From NCBI GenBank assembly GCA_027924585.1, contig BSBM01000232.1, positions 30,589,001 to 30,653,000 of the forward strand: 64,000 nucleotides of DNA, read 5' to 3'. The notes beneath the pieces were generated by a model. The model had not been told where the DNA came from. It searched no databases and saw only the letters and a list, made by a program, of their open reading frames with translations. This document shows, in pieces, positions 60,843-64,000 of the stretch (the stretch's first letter is position 1; every line of letters starts with the position of its first letter). Made by a program: the position numbers and the translations under genes. Origin of the DNA: Larix kaempferi. Lineage: Eukaryota; Streptophyta; Pinopsida; Pinales; Pinaceae.

Positions 60843-62180
60843 GTGCATCCAGTCTGAAGAAATGTGGTACAGGTGCAGGTCTCAAGTCCACCTAGTCATA
60901 CTCCTTCAAGGTAAAATCCAAAGGGTTGATTGGACAAGGTTCGGGAGTGCACAAGCAACTTGGAACAAGAAGTGGTTTTATAGTTATGCAAACCCAAAAA
61001 GCACGCAAGACTCGCCAATTGGAAGAATCTTTCAGTTGTTAAAGCACACACAAGAACCAAGAAGGTTGTAGCGGTTGAAGATGTCAAGTATGCAAGTCCC
61101 ACAAGCAATGGTACATCAAGGGCATAAGACCACACCGTAAGGGTGCAAGTCCCACTAGTAAAAGGATCATGTATGCGCAAGACCCATAAGAGATGACACC
61201 TCAGCGGTGCAGAACATGACAAGTGGCGGAAGCATGAACCGTGAAGCAAAGAAGAATGAAAGCCACAACCAACTTGCGGACATACAATCCACGCAGGACA
61301 AGTATAAATAAGGAGCAAGTTGGAGATTTGAAAAAAAACTTGAAGTATGCTTTGAAGTGAAAAGCTAGAAGATACATATTTATCAATCTTCTAATACTCG
61401 GGGCATCAAGGACTCGTGGAACCAGAACAACATAATATAGCAGAGATCCGAGTGCACACATGCAGAGCATTGGAATAGCTGAAGGTGTGCAGAATGATAC
61501 TGTGAATTTGTGACAGTTGCGCAAAGACAGAAAGGTAGAATTACAGAAGATGCACAAGTGTGTGAGGACTGAATGACAATATTGCATACATCACGGAGAC
61601 AATCACAGATTATCTAAGACATCCTTTGATACGCGAAGTGAAGAATTTTTTCTGATGCGCTAAGACAAAATTGCAGTACAATGAGTGAGTGGCATTGTGA
61701 TAAGGATGATCTAAGACAAGTGCGTTAAACATAAAGGATGAATCATATGATGCACAAAAGGTTGCAGATTGTATAAAGACAGGTGAACCAAGACATAACG
61801 AAAACATCTTAGAAGGTGCGCAAATGCATCTGATACTGATGCGTGAAGTCAAAACAACAGGATACCAGTAGATGCACAATATCAGTTGAAGTTGCAAATG
61901 TGCACAAACAGAATGGCATACAGAACCTGAGTGCAGATTGCAAAAGATGATGAAGCAGCACACAGTTTGTGAAGTGCTAAGTCGATTGTAATGTTGTGAA
62001 GTGTTCAAGTGAATTCCGTGATACAGAACAACATTTGCAATATATCAAGGTTGCAGAAGGTGCACACATCATAAAGAAGAGTATATTATCATAAGTATGT
62101 GCGGATCAGAAGTTCAACAAAGCAATATCTTTTATTATATATCATGGCAGTAGGATGAGGCAAGGAGAAGGGGGTCGTAG

Positions 62181-62310
62181 CCTCCTTCCAGTAGGTGCCG
62201 GTAAATCAGGGAGTCGGTGCTTCCTTCAGGTTGGTGCTTGTAAAACCAGGGGTTCGGTGCCTTCTTCCAGTTGGTGTTGGAGAACTTAGGAAGTTGGTGC
62301 TTCCTCGAAT
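62181..62310 (+). repeat. Short tandem repeats, 40 bp, in the solo LTR
   Basis: CCTCCTT, CTTCCTT, CCTTCTT and CTTCCTC start at 62181, 62220, 62260 and 62300. Each is followed by a GGTTGGTG-like word and, in the first three, a TCAGGGAGTCGG-like word. This is a compact period-40 array. Confidence 0.8.
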
Positions 62311-63074
62311 GTAATCTTTATATTATAAGAGAGCATTCCATGGTTTTCTCCCATTTGGGTTTCCACATAAAATTTTGTGTGTTCTATGTTTTTGTGCATA
62401 TGTGGATGAATATTTTATTTATGATGGATGCATAATTAAAGTTCAAGATTATTCAGTTAAGAAATTAAAAACTATTCATAACTATGTTAATACTGATTCA
62501 CCCCCCCTCTCAGTATTAAATAGATTCCAACATGTTTATATTGATAACATTATTTTGGCATAGTTAATTTGGTGTAGCTATTTTCTTTGACCCTAACGTG
62601 CTTTGTATACAATAACAGTGCATGTGTTCTAACAAGAGGCTATCATGGATGTAAATGTTGTAGACCTTTTATAAAGGCTAGGTGTCCAACCACCTACGAA
62701 ATCCAATTTACAACTACTTGAGGGTATTCCTCCTAGAAACCACCGTTATATAAAAGAAACATATGATTTCAGTGGTAAACCAAAGAGAACTCATGCTTTT
62801 GAAATAATGACATTAGATGACTAGCTTAGGTCATATGACACAAAGAAGGAGAAGGAGATTGTGGGATTGTTCAATTCAAATAGGGAACCTATGTTTGATG
62901 ATCCTAAATTTTTTGACACCTATCACTAGTAGAAAAATGGGTGATAAATGACCAGGCGACCAAAAAAGTTGGTCACCATGTGAAATAAATGACTAAATCA
63001 CCAAAACATTTGGTTAGCACAGTGTTTTTAAGTGAAATATGACCAAATTTGAGCAATTTTAAGTGATCACAACT

Positions 63075-63168
63075 AAAAATGACTAATTTAGTCATGGGAT
63101 AAAAAATATGACTAATTTAGCCATGGAATAAAAAATATGACTAATTTAGCCATGGGATAAAAAATACA
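63075..63168 (+). repeat. 29-bp subterminal tandem repeats
   Basis: Three units of AAAAATATGACTAATTTAGC plus CATGGGATA (63075, 63102, 63131), with a fourth partial. The position, just inside a CACTA terminus, suits transposase-binding repeats. Confidence 0.85.
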
Positions 63169-63378
63169 ACTAGACAGTCTAATAATAATTTTATAAGATG
63201 TCCTAATTATCAAATATTTCCTTATATGTCACGCACAAATTAAGAGTGTCTATATATAATATAATATAGGATTTTATAATTGTATGTAACATGTTTCTAT
63301 ACACCTATGGAAATGTTGATATTGTAATTGTAATATACCTAATTAGTTTGCAATGACCAATTAGTTTGCAATGTCGAC

Positions 63379-63846
63379 TAAGGGGGTTTCTCAATTCATT
63401 TGCAGCGTTAAAATTTATGAAATTGTAAAAAAAAGTTACAATTACATAAATTAAATAACGGTGTAGATGGATTCAAAGATCCCCTTGATACATCCCCTAA
63501 GGGGGTCTCTAAATCCATCTACAACGTTAAAATTTATGAAATTGTCAGAAAAAAAATTATGATTTCATAAATTTTAATGTTGCACATGGATTCAAAGACC
63601 CCCTTTATGGGGGCCTCTCCTTTAAGGGGGTCTCTGAATCCATCTGTAGCGTTAGAATTTACGAAACTGTAAATTGTTTTTTACAATTTTGTAAGAGGGC
63701 CTTTGAATCCATCTACAGTGTTAAAATTTACAAAATCGTAAAAAAAATTACAATTTCATAAATTTTAATGCTGCATATGGATTCCAAGATTCCCTTAAAG
63801 AGGGTCTCTGAATCCATTTGCGGCATTAAAATTTACGAAATTGTAA
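63379..63846. repeat. Tandem array of about 110-bp palindromes
   Basis: Each unit has an arm (AAGGGGGTCTCTGAATCCAT, then CGTTAAAATTTATGAAATTGTAA) followed by its inverted copy ending CAAAGACCCCCTT. Units are at 63379-63486, 63498-63606 and 63622-63798, the last with an extra internal arm, then a further arm to 63846. Transcribed, each would fold into a long AU-rich hairpin. No ORF is present. Confidence 0.85.
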
Positions 63847-64000
63847 TATTTTATTGTCAAAATTACAATTATCCAATATTATTCAATTTTGTCAAATAAA
63901 GCTTCGATTTCATCATATGTGTGTGTGTTAGTTAATAGATAATATATAGTCAATATAACTTGGATGCGGGTATCCTAGAGCCACGGGTGCGTGGAGAGAT
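63847..64000. other. Window end, nothing recognised
   Basis: AT-rich sequence with no feature that I can support. Confidence 0.6.

Larger units (their letters stand above)
60653..62617 (+). mobile_element. Solo LTR, 1965 bp, inserted in TNP2
   Basis: It begins TGTTAGTTGA and ends CAATAACA, giving a TGTTA/TAACA terminal inverted repeat. Flanks are AAGCA and GTGCA, which match at three of five bases, so the TSD is decayed or the ends are slightly off. TNP2 coding stops on one side and resumes on the other, which supports the boundaries. Near the end is a C-run with CTCTCAGTATTAAATAG and TTCCAAC, a style seen in plant Ty1/copia LTRs. No internal genes are present. Confidence 0.75.
54236..62923 (+). 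mobile_element. CACTA (En/Spm) element with broken TNP2, 3' end not seen
   Basis: It starts CACTACAAGG at 54236, followed by GCACTGGTGCA-type subterminal repeats, and runs through AT-rich sequence to a TNP2 transposase remnant (59512 onward). TNP2 is cut by a solo LTR (60653-62617), and the element is then interrupted at 62924 by a second CACTA end. I infer that the 5' end and TNP2 belong to one element from their order, orientation and lack of another terminus between them; the distance (about 5.2 kb) is plausible for a first-intron or TNPD region. Confidence 0.65.
59512..62923 (+). pseudogene. TNP2-like CACTA transposase, broken and LTR-interrupted
   Basis: Plus-strand pieces follow the order of the En/Spm TNP2 family. 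The first is APLFGHGSKYTQLGTTLLL (59600-59660). It is followed by ALPNNCKEAKQMLKKLGFEY and HACLND (59860-59960), CPKCG (about 59995) and IPRIQSLLCCK (60090-60115). Next come GWHASHRSD and the AMKHIEDKW region, then VKNMDIYIQPLINEFK (60470-60520) and YGICAYTTHDYLRLGV (60590-60640). After the solo LTR, the frame resumes with PPRNHRYIKETYDFSGKPKR (62725-62790) and LFNSNREPMFDDPKFF. A working protein would cut and join the element's ends. Many stops, shifts and a 55-bp internal duplication make it dead. Confidence 0.85.
62924..64000 (+). mobile_element. Second CACTA element, one end only
   Basis: CACTAGTAGAAAAATGG at 62924 is a CACTA-type terminus inserted in the TNP2 remnant. Subterminal direct repeats (63075-63160) and a palindrome array (63379-63846) follow. 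The element runs off the window, so its transposase status is unknown and the 3-bp TSD cannot be checked. Confidence 0.7.

Noticed and set aside
60896-62008. Minus-strand ORFs of 128-140 codons
   Set aside because: They fall within the 1965-bp solo LTR and mirror its repeats. No domain is recognisable.
63379-63846. CRISPR-like array
   Set aside because: This is plant DNA. The units are long palindromes without unique spacers of constant length.

Overview
This window is nuclear DNA from a seed plant with a large, repeat-dense genome. The reasons are plant L1-type LINEs with RNase H, a Tat-like Ty3/gypsy element carrying a plant mobile domain (PMD) gene, En/Spm (CACTA) transposase remnants, a tRNA-derived SINE, solo LTRs and AT-rich filler. 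A gymnosperm is plausible but not proven. I find no intact host gene, rRNA, tRNA or CRISPR array. Nearly everything is mobile DNA at different stages of decay, much of it nested.

Layout. 1-2794: AT-rich, unassigned. 2795-8829 (minus): LINE-1 remnant, split by a 1.3 kb solo LTR (5553-6855). 8071-22659 is block A of a large two-copy duplication: the LINE-1 5' part, a spacer with a SINE, a second dead LINE (LINE-2, 11860-19960, split by a 2.15 kb solo LTR), another spacer, and the 5' end of a CACTA element (20997). 22741-30290 (minus): Tat-like Ty3/gypsy element with RT, RNase H, integrase, a second RNase H, an antisense PMD gene with an intron, a repeat-bearing 3' region, a polypurine tract and a 3' LTR. 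30367-34810 (plus): gag and protease half of a gypsy element, head to head with the previous one.

34811-55926 is block B, the second copy of block A, with its own later insertions: a 1.35 kb retro-insertion joining a LINE RNase H fragment to a coiled-coil ORF (36149-37493), a small A-rich insertion ending in (TA)n, and a nearly complete 7.3 kb LINE (LINE-3, 39881-47160). 54236-62923: CACTA element with a broken TNP2 transposase, itself cut by a 1.97 kb solo LTR. 62924 to the end: the terminus of another CACTA element with subterminal repeats and a tandem array of palindromes.

The two blocks give a relative clock. Lesions present in both copies came before the duplication. The SINE and the 2.15 kb solo LTR occur only in A; LINE-3, the chimeric retro-insertion and the A-rich insertion occur only in B. 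For each of these the other block shows the empty site. The most interesting items are LINE-3 (a +1-frame ORF1 tail exactly at a stop, an ATGA overlap between ORF1 and ORF2, and one stop inside RT), the antisense PMD gene with the post-integrase RNase H in the Tat-like element, the chimeric retro-insertion, and the palindrome array at the right edge.
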